From Mesocentrotus franciscanus (taxonomy: Eukaryota > Echinodermata > Echinoidea > Camarodonta > Strongylocentrotidae), in assembly GCA_037976565.1 (NCBI GenBank), contig CP137675.1, forward strand, positions 21,292,446 to 21,356,445: DNA of 64,000 nt, read 5' to 3'. How positions within the stretch are numbered: position 1 is the first letter of the stretch; each line of letters opens with the position of its first letter. This document shows positions 24,179-35,546 of this stretch, in pieces. The translations under genes and the position numbers were made by a program. The notes beneath the pieces were generated by a model. That model was given only the letters and a program-made list of their open reading frames with translations. It had not been told where the DNA came from and made no database searches.

Positions 24179-25239
24179 TGCACCTAACTAAATGTGGAAG
24201 GAATATTCCCCTACATCTTACATCTAAAGATTAAAAATTGAATATCGACTAACATGATTTCATAGGGGGGGGGGTATTTATTTATAGAGTTTACTGATAC
24301 AAAATTATTCACGGCCTGAGGGCCAAGCCCCCCTTCCACACACACATGCACGCATGTCATTCTTCAATGCACAAACGCTAGCACATGTTCACTCAACCAC
24401 CTTTATATATTTACATACATTGTACATCACAACAAAAACAAAAGCAAGCATAAAAACAAACAAACATAAGCAAAATAAAAAATATGCAAAGAAGAGAGAA
24501 GTAGGGGAACTACATGTATGACAAACTGTTTCTTGCAATCCTGAAATAAAATTTGAAAGACATGATGTTATTGTCATCCACTAAGTTCCTATGTTTATTC
24601 TTTCCAAAAACAATTTAAGTTCACAATAGCAATAAACAACTACCGGTATACTGTAAATAGGAAAAGCGTAACCAATGGTGAAACATTGGCAAGTAATAAA
24701 TTAGTACAATTAGTCAGTGCCTATTTACTACCTTAAGTAATAGATTATGATTACTTGTTACATAAACCCTATAACCTGAGAAATTGCTCCTACATGTACA
24801 TGCAGCAAACTCATTACAAACTTACGAACACATTATAACATAAATCTATCAGAATAATATTTCCAGCCAGGTTCAAGTATCTTTTTTCTTTGTATTCTGT
24901 TGGTTTTGAGATGCTGATCCACAAAGTGTTTCTTCATAAAACAAAGCAAATTTGGCATGCCTTATTTATATCCTTTAATAAATAGATGAATATGATGATG
25001 GGATTGTAATAAAAATTCAGAACTCCTTTATCATTTCAATTACTATTGTTCCTCATCATCCATGTAATATTTGACAATGATTGTAATCTCACCCTAAGAT
25101 AATCCGCGAAGTGCTTAGGGGGGCGGACTACTCTTCCGATCTTGTAGTAACATTTTGCTGATATCGAGTGCAATTGCGAGGTTGTACGTGTTGTTGTTGC
25201 GCCAGTGGAATATTCGTTTGTGGCTGTTCATCTGGGATG
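24179..25239. other. Intergenic, nothing recognised
   Basis: AT-rich intergenic sequence with a G run at 24266-24274. The stretch 25105-25239 probably belongs to the retroelement tail. Confidence 0.35.
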
Positions 25240-25549
25240 TCAAGTAGTCATCGATTCTTGCGTTCGTCTCAGATGTCGTCGATTACGCCGATAGACCCTA
25301 CCGTCATCTCTCTTCACCAAGTAGGATCTTGGTTCTGACGTATTCCGCACGACCCCTTTCTGCCACTCACTCTGCTGCCTGGTAGGGTTAATTCTGACCA
25401 CTTCACCTGGATGGAGTGATGGCAAGTCTTTTAGCACTCTTGTCGTAGTGAAACTTCTGTCTCAACTTTACCTTCTTCAGTTCTTTGGCTGCACTCTGCA
25501 CCTCTGGTTTCAGAAGCTTCCCTGTTGTAGGCGGCAAAGTTCTCTCGGC
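25240..25549 (-). pseudogene. Ty3/gypsy-like integrase C-terminal tail, frameshifted
   Basis: Minus-strand residues LPSLHPGEVVRI... SYLVKRDDGRVYRRNRRHLR match the C-terminal end of integrases in K02A2.6-like Ty3/gypsy polyproteins. The segment just before it (LLKPEVQ... RQKFHYDKSAK) is in another frame, shifted by one base near 25425. Only the last part of pol is present. Confidence 0.65.
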
Positions 25550-25780
25550 TGTCTCACACACCTTAATGACATCTGGTGCAGGCCTCACAGGCCCTCCTCT
25601 ATCTTTCTTTTCAAGAAAGCTGCCCTTCATGAGTCCACCAGTTGTGAGGGCCTCAATACACTCTTCGCATTTCAACTGCTTCCGTATCATTCTAACTGTG
25701 TATCCTGCTATATAAGAAATTACTGACATCTTGTAGGTTGATAGTTCACTGAAGTTTGGGATGTCGGAATAGTCATGATC
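25550..25780 (-). pseudogene. P-element/THAP9-like transposase C-terminal fragment
   Basis: Minus-strand residues SVISYIAGYTVRMIRKQ with CEECIEAL and a following GGPVRPAPDVIKVCETAE resemble the C-terminal part of P-element/THAP9-type transposases (YIAG... C..C... GG... P..DV). It runs directly, in one frame, into the gypsy-like tail at about 25549. No N-terminal transposase domains are nearby. Confidence 0.45.
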
Positions 25781-25789
25781 AGTAGCAGT

Positions 25790-26777
25790 CTAAGGACTTC
25801 GAACTGACAAGTCATACTTTCGGATAAGGTGCAAGTCATTATTCCCATGGCTAGAATCTCTAACCTTGTTATGTTGACTGGATACATGCAGAATAGTTGT
25901 GCTATCCTGTGCGATTAACACTGTCAGATTAGCTGGAACATTGAGTTGGTCCAAATGTCTGAACCAGACTTTTCTGTCGTCTTGATTAAGTTTCCTCTCT
26001 ATCAACGATAGGATTTGGCTGTTATCCATGTGTTGAGGACGATCAATCTCCTTCAGAGTGTTATACGATCTTCTGACCAGATGTACTAGGTCGCAGAACC
26101 TACCATCCTCTCTGTCTCTCAAAGCTTTGAACTTATTTACATCATTGACCACAGCATCTGTGATAAATCTTGGATCACCATATACCAAGTCCAGGTAGTC
26201 TAATGCTGCATCGAAATCTGCTCCAATACCTTGTATCATTTCGAGCGGTTTCCCTTTGAGGCAAGAGCGTAGGAGGGTGATGGTGTCTCTTTTCGTATAC
26301 TGTCCATCAACCATATGGAGGAAGTCTGTCTTGAAGGTAAGGTACTCCCTTACTTCACCAGTGAAGCATGGTAACTTGGGCATCTATATCTTATACCTGC
26401 TTCTTACAGTAGGTTCAGGCTCAGGATTTGACTCAGGCTGAGGCTCGGGTTCTCTTGGAGTTACATCTGAAGTGATGCTGTTTAAACTCTCCAGGAAGTC
26501 CTTGACTTTTATTTGCAGGTTAAGATAGGTTTCCTGACATTCTTCCATCCAACCTGCTTCTTTTTCAAACTCTTCATCATGCATCAACGATGGACTCAGC
26601 ATAACAGTCATGTTTGTCAGACACTTCCTTAAATGCCCTTTCATAATCAGTGAAGGCATCTTGGACTTCAGTAGCACTTTGGTTGCCTCCCAGGAGTAAC
26701 TGCACAGCCTTTCCTTTCCTGGTGAACTTAGCCTTTGAGGTTCTCCTCAGCAGTTTCAGAGATGCTTGATCAGCCAT
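25790..26777 (-). pseudogene. BEL/Pao-like gag (DUF1759-type), broken
   Basis: Starts at the ATG at 26775-26777 (MADQASLKLLRRTSKAKFTR). A Glu/Pro-rich stretch follows, then the gag core from 26383 (PKLPCFTGEVREYLTFKTDF, LLRSCLKGKP, YGDPRF). The frame shifts near 26580 and is stopped by TAG just before the core. Gag proteins of this type belong to BEL/Pao retrotransposons. No protease, reverse transcriptase or LTR was found adjacent, so this is a remnant. Confidence 0.65.
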
Positions 26778-26824
26778 GGTTCCTAGTCTCTCATCCCAGA
26801 TCAGCTCCAGAAATTGAATTGTAT

Positions 26825-27931
26825 GGATCAGTGACGACTCATGACTCAGTTGAACTTGCAGTATCCCGTTTGAATCGGATAGGTAGTATTTATTTATTCA
26901 ATCTGTAACAGCAAATCGAAAGGAGAAAAAAGAACATTTACTCCTTTGTTCAAACCATTTCCATGAACATGAACATACAACTAATAAATCAGTTGTTTCA
27001 ATTGAAGATGAAATAGAAATATCTATAATCGTAAGAGTCATGCACCAAATTAGTTTAGTTTAGTGCTAGTTCAAATACCTGTCATAAGGCATAAATGCCA
27101 GCAAAGAACTAGGTTAAATTACTTTGTAAGAAATTCTATATTGTTCAGACATTTACTTGTGACCCTGTTTTGGTTCCATATGTAATAAATCAACAACTAA
27201 ATTACTATACCAAATATATCTATAGCTTTTAAGATGTACTAATGTGCAGTACATGTACAAGAACGATGCACAAGATCGAGTGCAACCACTTTCAATAAGT
27301 ATACAATAATGACCCTTGTCAATTTACCTGTCTCCAACCCAGAGAAGTTAAACTAACAACAATATTATTACTTGACCTATTTCACTTTTCACTTCACCTA
27401 AATGAAGTCATTGAACCAGTAAATATTGCCTTATGAATTAAACCTGTTCATATCAATATCCAAAAGGATGTATCCATTTCTAGTTATGTCTGACATAGAC
27501 CACGCCCATGCAGTGCAACTGGAATGCAATTTCAATTTGCATAAATTAACTTCAAATGATGTAAAAAGCAATACCCAATATAAACAGCAATTCATATAAC
27601 ATATATCCTCATATATGCCAGTTAACATGAAATGCACAACTGCAATTCCCATACATATTTCATTCAACTTTGCTTGAAGTTGATACACAAATTAAGCTTC
27701 ACATAGATATTAAACCATGTAATACCAACGCATACACAGCAAAGTGAAAGTGCATGCACAACGACAGCGTACATCATGTACATGTATATAAATTAGGATT
27801 TTCTACCAACTGTTAAATACATGTAGCTCATAATTAGAGTTTATATTGTCCAAAGTTCTCATTCTCATAAACTCACTTCGTGGCAGGATCGACATTGCAA
27901 GTTCAACTGAGTCATGAGTCGTCACTGATCC
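26825..27931. mobile_element. 1.1-kb element with 36-bp perfect TIRs
   Basis: 26825-26860 (GGATCAGTGACGACTCATGA...) is the exact inverse complement of 27896-27931. Flanks AATTGTAT and AATTATTA agree at 6 of 8 positions, compatible with an eroded 8-bp duplication. No coding sequence recognised. It lies beside the gag start at 26777, but a 36-bp inverted repeat is not a normal LTR feature. Confidence 0.75.
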
Positions 27932-28022
27932 AATTATTATTAAGTTATTCTTTGTGAAACATGTGTCATGTTTTCGATATAACCGTTTCAATTTTATTTC
28001 TCACAGCCTAATAAACTTGACG

Positions 28023-28023
28023 G

Positions 28024-28055
<32 letters not shown>

Positions 28056-28192
28056 TTTATACTTATGATGATAATAATGATATTGATAATAATGATAAGG
28101 ATAATACTACTACTAATAATAGTGATAATAATAATAATACTAGTGAAAATAATAACAATAATAATAATAATCATAATAATAATGATGAACAT
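28023..28192. repeat. Degenerate (AAT/GAT)n microsatellite
   Basis: Long run of aat, gat and related triplets on the plus strand. The isoleucine-rich frames on both strands are artefacts of it. Confidence 0.9.
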
Positions 28193-28224
28193 ATAACTGT
28201 TTCTTATAAAGCCATTAACTACCC

Positions 28225-28372
28225 AAAAAGTTTACAATATTATTTATACCCTGGTCGCTATTACTATTAAAATGCCTTGCTCAAGGACATAAGTGCCATG
28301 CTGGGACTTGAACCCAGGACCTTTGCATTTCCAGTCTAGTGATTAAACCACTCAACTACAACACCCCTCAAA
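28225..28372 (-). mobile_element. tRNA-derived SINE, reverse orientation
   Basis: Read on the minus strand it has an A box TAGTTGAGTGG and a B box GGTTCAAGTCC, both well preserved, followed by the SINE body (cacttatgtccttgagcaag) and an ATA-rich tail. Confidence 0.8.
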
Positions 28373-28499
28373 AGGGAAAAACCATGGTTCCTGCATGGAA
28401 GCAATAAATTGATATCAATGGACATGATCATTATGAGAGGTTCTAGCTCTTATCTGACCTCCAAATTGGATTTAGATTACATAACAAGTTTTTGGATAG

Positions 28500-28518
28500 T
28501 ATTATTATTATTATTTTT

Positions 28519-28551
<33 letters not shown>

Positions 28552-28565
28552 TTTTTTTTTTTTTG
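28500..28565. repeat. (TTA)n and poly(T) tract
   Basis: Tta repeats run into a T homopolymer and then ggggg. No gene. Confidence 0.9.
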
Positions 28566-28599
28566 GGGGTCATTTCTTTCACCTCAAACTGAAATGATT

Positions 28600-30745
28600 C
28601 ATGAACAGATTCAGAAAACTTTTTCAGGTGATATTAAGAATAATTACATGTTTATTTTGCCAGGATGCCCTTTATAAGATATATACTTGGGGTTACAAGG
28701 ATGGTGTTTGCAATATAAAGTGAGATGTTTTGAGAGTTACAAGGGATATATCATATATTCTGAAATGATGGTAAAGGAGGATTATGACTATGATCAAATG
28801 ATTAGTCTCCTTCATGAAAGCCTCTCTTACCTACTCAACCCCCAAAATAGAAATAAAGATAGCACGTACAGAAGAATCTGGGATGGATGAACAAAGTCAA
28901 GTAGATACATTCATTATGGAGCATGTAAGTGAAGAAGGATTTCTATTTTTATTTTATTGTCATCTGCAATATATCTGTCTTTCTAATCTCACAAGTGAAA
29001 AAATAATGTAAATTATTACAAGGCTTTTGAACCTGTGCATGTACATGGAATATTTAGTTCCTGTTGGTTATTTAAATTTATGGTGAAATATCTGCATGTA
29101 GTGGATGATAAAACTTACCGATACTGTTAAGGAAGAGTGTTACTCATGGAGCAAACAGTGTACTTGATGGCCATGGTCTGATAATCTTATGGCTTCTATG
29201 GTTTTTGTATATATTTGATACTTCTTGTAAATATTGTATAGATAATGTGAATAAATCGGTAAATTTTAGAATTTACATGTATTTTGTGCATCCCTTTCTT
29301 TTCTCCATGTTTTTTGCTTGTTTGTTTGTCTGTTTGTTTGTTTTTCCTTAAAGAGTATATTGCAATGATTCCCTGTAGGAGTTGTATACTAAATAAAGTT
29401 ATATAAAGCTTTCCTTAACATACTAAATTGAATTTATATAAACGATAATACATTTCTATCAACAAGCATACAAACTAAAGAAGAACATGCAGAATGCAAT
29501 ACAGAGGTAGATGATATAGTTGGATTCAGTTGGGGCTAGCTGGTGGTGTGGCAAAATTGTTGGCTTGCCTATATTGACTCACGACAAAAATTGTGAAAAG
29601 GAAAATATAAAAGAAAAAAGGAAAAGGTATTGTGGCAAAGAAGAAGAGGAAATGAGAAAGAGGAAGAAATTAATTAGGAAGGAAGAGAGAAAATAACAGA
29701 AGAGAGCAGTGAAAAAATCAGAAAAGAGCCCCCGTAAATTTGCATAGAGTTCAATATGCAAAACAAATTTTAGAGTGATATTTTTATGCAGGCAAGCTTG
29801 AAAAGTAGCCCCCGAAAAATAAATATTAATTTTTTCCCTGGAAGAGAGAGAGAGAGAGATAGAAGCTAGAGAGTGAAAAAAAACTGGGACGGTATTGAAT
29901 GCCAATATGGAATATTAATTTGTATGCTTGTGAAAATGTGCGCTGATTTTTTTTGTTGGCCCTCCAACCCCCATTTTCTTCGAGGTACAGGGGTGACCGC
30001 ATACCTCATTTTTATGTCGTGCACAGTCGAATCTGAAGCCAGTTATATATAACCATATAGCCACAACAGGCATATCTCTAAAAATTCAAGGCCTTTCTTA
30101 CAATGGGCATGCATCTTCATTCCCAATTATGCCCATATTGTAAAGGTCATTATGTATAGTGCCACTATAAGGATTTCAAATATTGTTCCAACTTAGTCAG
30201 GAATTGATCGGTTCTCAAATAGTGAGTGTTAGGAGGACATGGCGGATCATATAGCACCCAAAATGCCTTGCATATCCAGCATATTGAGTCAGCACTGAAA
30301 ATGCCCCGATCTGTGTCTCCGATCTACGAGTATATAGAGTCATAAAATTATATTATTATTCTAGATTGTTCCTATATGATAGCTTTATTAGCTCGCCCAT
30401 TCTTATTATGGATTGTCCACGGCAATCCAACCCTTGTAATTAAGTTCATTTGAATGAAAGCAGGAAAATAAGAAAAACAATATTGCGTAAGATTGAAATA
30501 AATGGAACAAAAAAGAAGAAGAAAAAAGACAATTAACACTGACTGTACAAATTGAAGTACTATATTTAGGCCTATATTCAGCAAAATTCTAGATCCCTGG
30601 GCCTATACTTGAATGCTTTTTAAATTTAACTGAGAAAACATAAAATATGAGAGACATATGTTTCAAGCTTTGCATTTACCTTTCTAAGTACATATACTAT
30701 ATAGTACCTCCCCCAAAATGTATGTCTCTGTTTTGAAGTTGGTGC
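28600..30745. other. Intergenic, no recognised gene
   Basis: An open frame at 28687-28890 (67 codons, plus) has no recognised motif. A GA-rich strand lies at 29590-29720 and 29838-29880. AATAAA is at 29250. I see no structure that supports a gene. Confidence 0.3.
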
Positions 30746-30753
30746 TCCCCTCT

Positions 30754-33361
30754 CAGTGGCGTATCTGGGGTACTCAGGGGGCAAGCGACCGAAACAAAAC
30801 AAAAAGGCGATGCAAATTTTCACTTCTGGCGAGCCAGCGAGCAAAAAAATATCTTTAAGTAATGTTTGGTATATAAACTGGTATTGTTGCAAGTCGGGGG
30901 GGGGGGCACATTCATTTGTTAGCGACGTTAATTTCATTTTTGTAAGTGAGCGTAGCGAGCAAGAAAAAAATCACTTCTTTCTTTAATAATCGCCACTTAA
31001 ACTTGGTTCAATTGTCCCATACCGGGTGCGGGAACAATATTGTGTTTAGGGTGATTTTACACCCATTTTAGCTAGCGAGCGAAAATACACCTTTCTCTCA
31101 ATGAATTGCTATATAAAATTTGTTTCATTGTTGCAGGTCGGGGGCGGGCACAATCGTGTTTAAGGCAATGTCAATCTCATTTTGGCGGGCAGGCAACCCC
31201 CCTACATTTCTCTTTTTAATGATATTATAGCAGCTAGGTCAGTGGTGGGCACATAATTCCACGAGCTAGCTATATAGTGAGCGTAGCGAGCGAGCGAAAA
31301 AACACTTCTCTTTTTATTGAGAACATGGTACATAAACTTGGTTTCATTGTTCCATGACAGGGACGTGATTATTAAAAGCGATGTTATTTCTATTTTGGCG
31401 AGCGAGCGTAGCGAGCGAGCAAAATTTTGTGATGATAATTGGTTCATAAATTTCAGGTTTTTTTGTTGCAGGTCAGGGCTTACACAATCATGTCTAAGGT
31501 GATGTTAATTCCATTTTGGCGAGCGAGCACACCAAAACTTCTTTGAATAACGTTTGGTACATAATTATTAACTGGTTGTTGCAGGTTGGGGCGGGCACGT
31601 TAGTGATGTTAATTTCATTTTGGCGAGCGAGCGTAGCGAGCAAGAAACAAAATCGCTTCTTGTTTTAATAATTGCCAATTAAACTTGGTTCAATTGTCCT
31701 CAATGAATTGGTGCAGGTCGGGGGTGGGTACAATCATGTTTAAGCCAATGTCAATCCCATTTTGGCGGGCAGGCAAAAAAAACCCACATCTCTCTTTTTA
31801 ATGATATTGTAGCAGGTCAGTGGCGGGCACATTTGTTAGTAATGTAAGCATATAATTCCACTTCGGCGAGCGAGCGAAATAAATCACTTCTCTTTTACTT
31901 TTAGTGAGAACATGGTACATAAACTTGGTTTCATTGTTCCATGTTGGGGGCGGGCACAAGCGTGATTTATAGTAAAAGCGATGTTACTTCTATTTTGGCG
32001 AGCGAGCGTAAATTTTTTTTAATGATGAGTACATAATTTTCAGGTTTTTTGTTGCAGGTCGGGGCTTACACAATCATGTTTAAGGTGATGTTAATTCCAT
32101 TTTGGCGAGGGAGCGTAGCTAGCGAGCAAACCAAATATTCTTTGAATAACGTTTGGTACATAATTATTAACTGGTAATTTGTTGTAGGTTTGTTGGCGAT
32201 GTTAATTGTAAAGACAGCGTAGCAAGAGAGGGTAAAAAAAAATCAATTTTCTTTTAATGTTGATTAGTACATGAACTTGGTTTATTGTTGCAGGTCAGGG
32301 CGGGCAAAATCATACAGGCGATGTTAATTCCATTATGGCGAGCAAGCTCGAACCAAGCTGGAAAATACACTATTCTTTCAATAATAATAATTGGTACGTA
32401 AACTTAAGTTTTTTGTTGCAGGTACGTTGGAGTGGACACGATCATGTTTTAAGATGATGTTAATTCCATTCGGCTAGCGAGCGTAAAATGTAATTGTCTT
32501 ATGATGATTGGAACATAGATTAACATCTACCCTAGCAGGTCGGGGCCTTATTATTTTTTTACTGATTTGCTGCAAGTTGGGGCAAGCACAATCGCGCTTA
32601 AGGCGATGTTAATTACATATTTGGGAGTGAGCGTATAGCGAGCGAGCAAAAATACTCTTTTATTTCAATGATAATTGGTATATAAACATAGATCTTTATG
32701 TTGCAGGTCGGGGTGACACAAATCAACTCATATATCAATCACTAAAATCAATCAATTCATCAATTCTGGCGAGCGAGGAAACTCTTAAAATAACGTTTGG
32801 TACTTATTTACTGGGATTATTGTTGCAGGCAAGGGGGCGCACATATTTTGTTAGAAATGTCAATTCCATTTTGGCGAGCGAGCATAGCGAGCAAGCAAAA
32901 AAAATCAATTCTCTTTTAATAGATATTAATACATAAACTTGTTTTTATTGGTGCAGGTCGGGATGGGCGCAATCGCGTTTAACGGGATATCAATTCCTTT
33001 TTGGCGAGAGGGCGAAAAAACACTTCCATTTTTAATGATATTGTTGCAGGTCAAGGGTGGGCACAATTGTTTTCAAAGCAATGTCTATTCCATTTATTCG
33101 CGAGCGAGCGTAGCGAGCGAGAAAAAGAATTAGTCTCTTTTAATTAGTAACATTTGTTTTTTTTCTTTCTTTCTTTCTTTTCTTGTTTTTCTTTCCCTTT
33201 TCCTTTTTCTTTTTCTTTCCTTTCCTTTCTTTTCTTTTCTTTCCTTTTTTTTCTCTTTCCCTTTTTTTTCCTTTCCTTTCCCCTTTTTCTTTTTTTCCTG
33301 GAGCCTGTCAGGGGGCACTCTGCCCCCGGCCCCTGCCCCCCCCCCCTCAGGTACGCCAGTG
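30754..33361. mobile_element. 2.6-kb hAT-like TIR element filled with GCGAGCGAGCG repeats
   Basis: The left end CAGTGGCGTATCTGGGG and the inverse of the right end, CACTGGCGTACCTGAGG, form imperfect terminal inverted repeats. Flanking octamers tcccctct (30746-30753) and tcccctcc (33362-33369) differ at one base, as an 8-bp hAT-type duplication would. The interior is about 15 degenerate copies of a unit of roughly 130-170 bp: attgttgcaggtcggggcgg, ...gttaattccattttggc, then gcgagcgagcgtagcgagc, then an A-rich stretch and ggtacataaacttggt. No transposase frame. Confidence 0.75.
33154..33300. repeat. Polypyrimidine tract, about 145 bases
   Basis: Nearly pure C/T on the plus strand (tttctttcctttt units), near the right end of the 30754-33361 element. 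Such tracts can form triplex DNA. The Lys/Arg-rich and Phe-rich frames here are artefacts. Confidence 0.95.
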
Positions 33362-33369
33362 TCCCCTCC

Positions 33370-35537
33370 CCCTTTGAAAAAAATTCCACCCCCATTGACC
33401 TATATTACACTTTAATTGCCACTTATCATTGTGAATTGGTCCCTAAACATGTAAATACTGGGTTAAGATCACCTTTTCTATAAGCTGCCAATATTTTAAC
33501 CATTCGTTCTCAGACCTCTTAGCTTCCGAAATAAACAAAAACAAACCACGTGTGTATGCTAGATAGCTAGAAACTAACTAGAATCTAGTTCGCGTACGGA
33601 CAGGTAGACTGACTTCATGGCTCGGCCTCAGGTATTATTCGTAAAACTATTGTTTGTTCTATTATTAGACCAAAATTATATTAGGAAAATATTATTATCT
33701 ACCAGAAGTAAGGACTAGGATTCACGATGTATTTTTTCTAGTCTAGCCACGATGCGGTAATTGAGTTATCTTAATTCACGTAAACTTAACAAACTAAAGT
33801 TTCTTAAGTTCAGTCCCATGTGTGTGAACACACGTTATGTAGCAGCCTAAGCAGGACAGGTAATAATTCATCTCTCAGCTCTCTGCAGACAGATGAATTA
33901 TTATTGAAAAGTTGTAAATTAGGTGTTTGTCTGTAAAGTCTAACCTTCTAAACCTCATTTTGGTAATTCTACAGATTCTAGCCATATCATTAGTAATATC
34001 TTCCAGAAGGCAGAACATCCTAAAATTAGTAAAAATGCTCTAAAAATAAAAAGTAAAATTAGTAAAAAAGTAAACTAGACTATAGACAGAAATAACCGTC
34101 TGGTATGGGTCATTCTTTAATAAAACTGACATTTGTTGATATGTATAGAGGCGGTCAGAGGAGCCAGATGCAATCTCAGCGGAACAACCGTCGATATCAG
34201 AGACTAAACTTAAGCTTTCGGTCTAACTAGACTATTACTAAAAAAGATACTATACTCTAGCCTAGACTTTTTCTAAATTGATCAAATAGATCTATGCTTC
34301 GGATGCATGCTTCGGATCAGCTAAGTAGGGAGGCGTGAGCTCCGCGCCGGCCGAACCCATGGTGATAGCGTAAAATCTGCACATGAATATGCATCGGACT
34401 GCGTGTACAAACCCGGAAGTGGGTGCCCATTGAAGACAATGGATTGCCGATCGCTTCGAGTTGCGCATCATTTAAGCAACACACGTACGCTTGCATATTG
34501 CGCAATTCAGCTGTTGTGCTAAATTTAGCAAAACAACATAACTCTGCGGGTACGTCTTTTCGTCGATTCTTACAAAAATGGATGAATATTGTAGGAATTG
34601 AAGGGGCTGTAACTTTTGATATAAACATCGGTGAGTCTTGAAATTTGAATTATCCAACCATAATGGTGAAAACGATCCAAAAGGGAAAATTGAAAATCGC
34701 TCAGACACCCTACTAACAGTGTAAGTACAGCGGCCGAGAAGTGGAGGTCACACTCACAGGACACAGGGTTAGAAAAAGGATTGCATTATTTTGTCCTGAA
34801 AAAAACCCTAAAATTCAACCAAATGAGCTTCAAGTTCATGTTGACCTTAGACTAGTTATTCTGCATCAAGAAGGTATATTTGATCATTTTAGTATCTTTT
34901 TTAGTTATTTTAGAGCATTTTGAGGATGTTCTGGAAGATTTAACTAATCTGGCCAGAATCTGTATTCTAACTACCCTCATTTTTAGTTTTTCTGCATTCT
35001 GTCCGAAAATTATGCAAATTGCATATAACATCGACCACAAGGTCTATGGTTAATCATACGGTAGTCAAAATTAACCATCCAGTATGGGAAATTCCACTAT
35101 GTGTTGCTGGTGTGGGGAATTCCACAAACTGACATTTGTCAACCTTCCCCATACACATACAGTAGGCCTACCCTTATGCACAAGGGCATGTACTTACACT
35201 TCTATGGACATAGGTTCATCTGCCTTTCGACTTTCTTTCTGTGACGTAGTGACTGCGCGTATTGCGCACATAGGCTGTAGCCCTTAGGGGGCAAGGGTGC
35301 CCATTCATTTATGTGTCTTTTTTTCGTAATTTAACCAGTCGTATTTCATCGAAATGGTATCATTTTTTAGAAAATATAATACTTTCTTCATTTTTTGTTA
35401 CGTTAATGATATGAAACTACCTTGAAGCTACCAGGATAGATTTTTCTTTTTCATTGTGACAACATATTTTGATTACTAGTATAATTAAATTTCATTGATT
35501 AAAAACATAAGGATGAATGCTCTTTTATTTCTATTAG
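33370..35537. promoter_or_regulatory. Upstream region of the LOTUS/RRM gene
   Basis: A splice acceptor (ctattag, 35531-35537) sits 9 bases before the ATG of the LOTUS/RRM gene, so an upstream 5' exon and promoter should lie here. One candidate exon end is catggctcggcctcag|gtatt near 33617-33632, which would add MARPQ in frame. It is not testable from sequence alone. 34310-34560 is richer in CpG than its surroundings. No TATA box is assigned. Confidence 0.3.
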
Positions 35538-35546
35538 GACAACAAA

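Noticed and set aside
28001..28196. Isoleucine-rich open frames on both strands
   Set aside because: Artefact of the AAT/GAT microsatellite.
30754..33361. CRISPR-like array, because of regularly spaced short GC motifs
   Set aside because: The whole unit is repeated and degenerate, spacers are not unique, and this is animal DNA.
33130..33483. Lys/Glu-rich (minus) and Phe/Pro-rich (plus) open frames
   Set aside because: Artefact of the polypyrimidine tract at 33154-33300.
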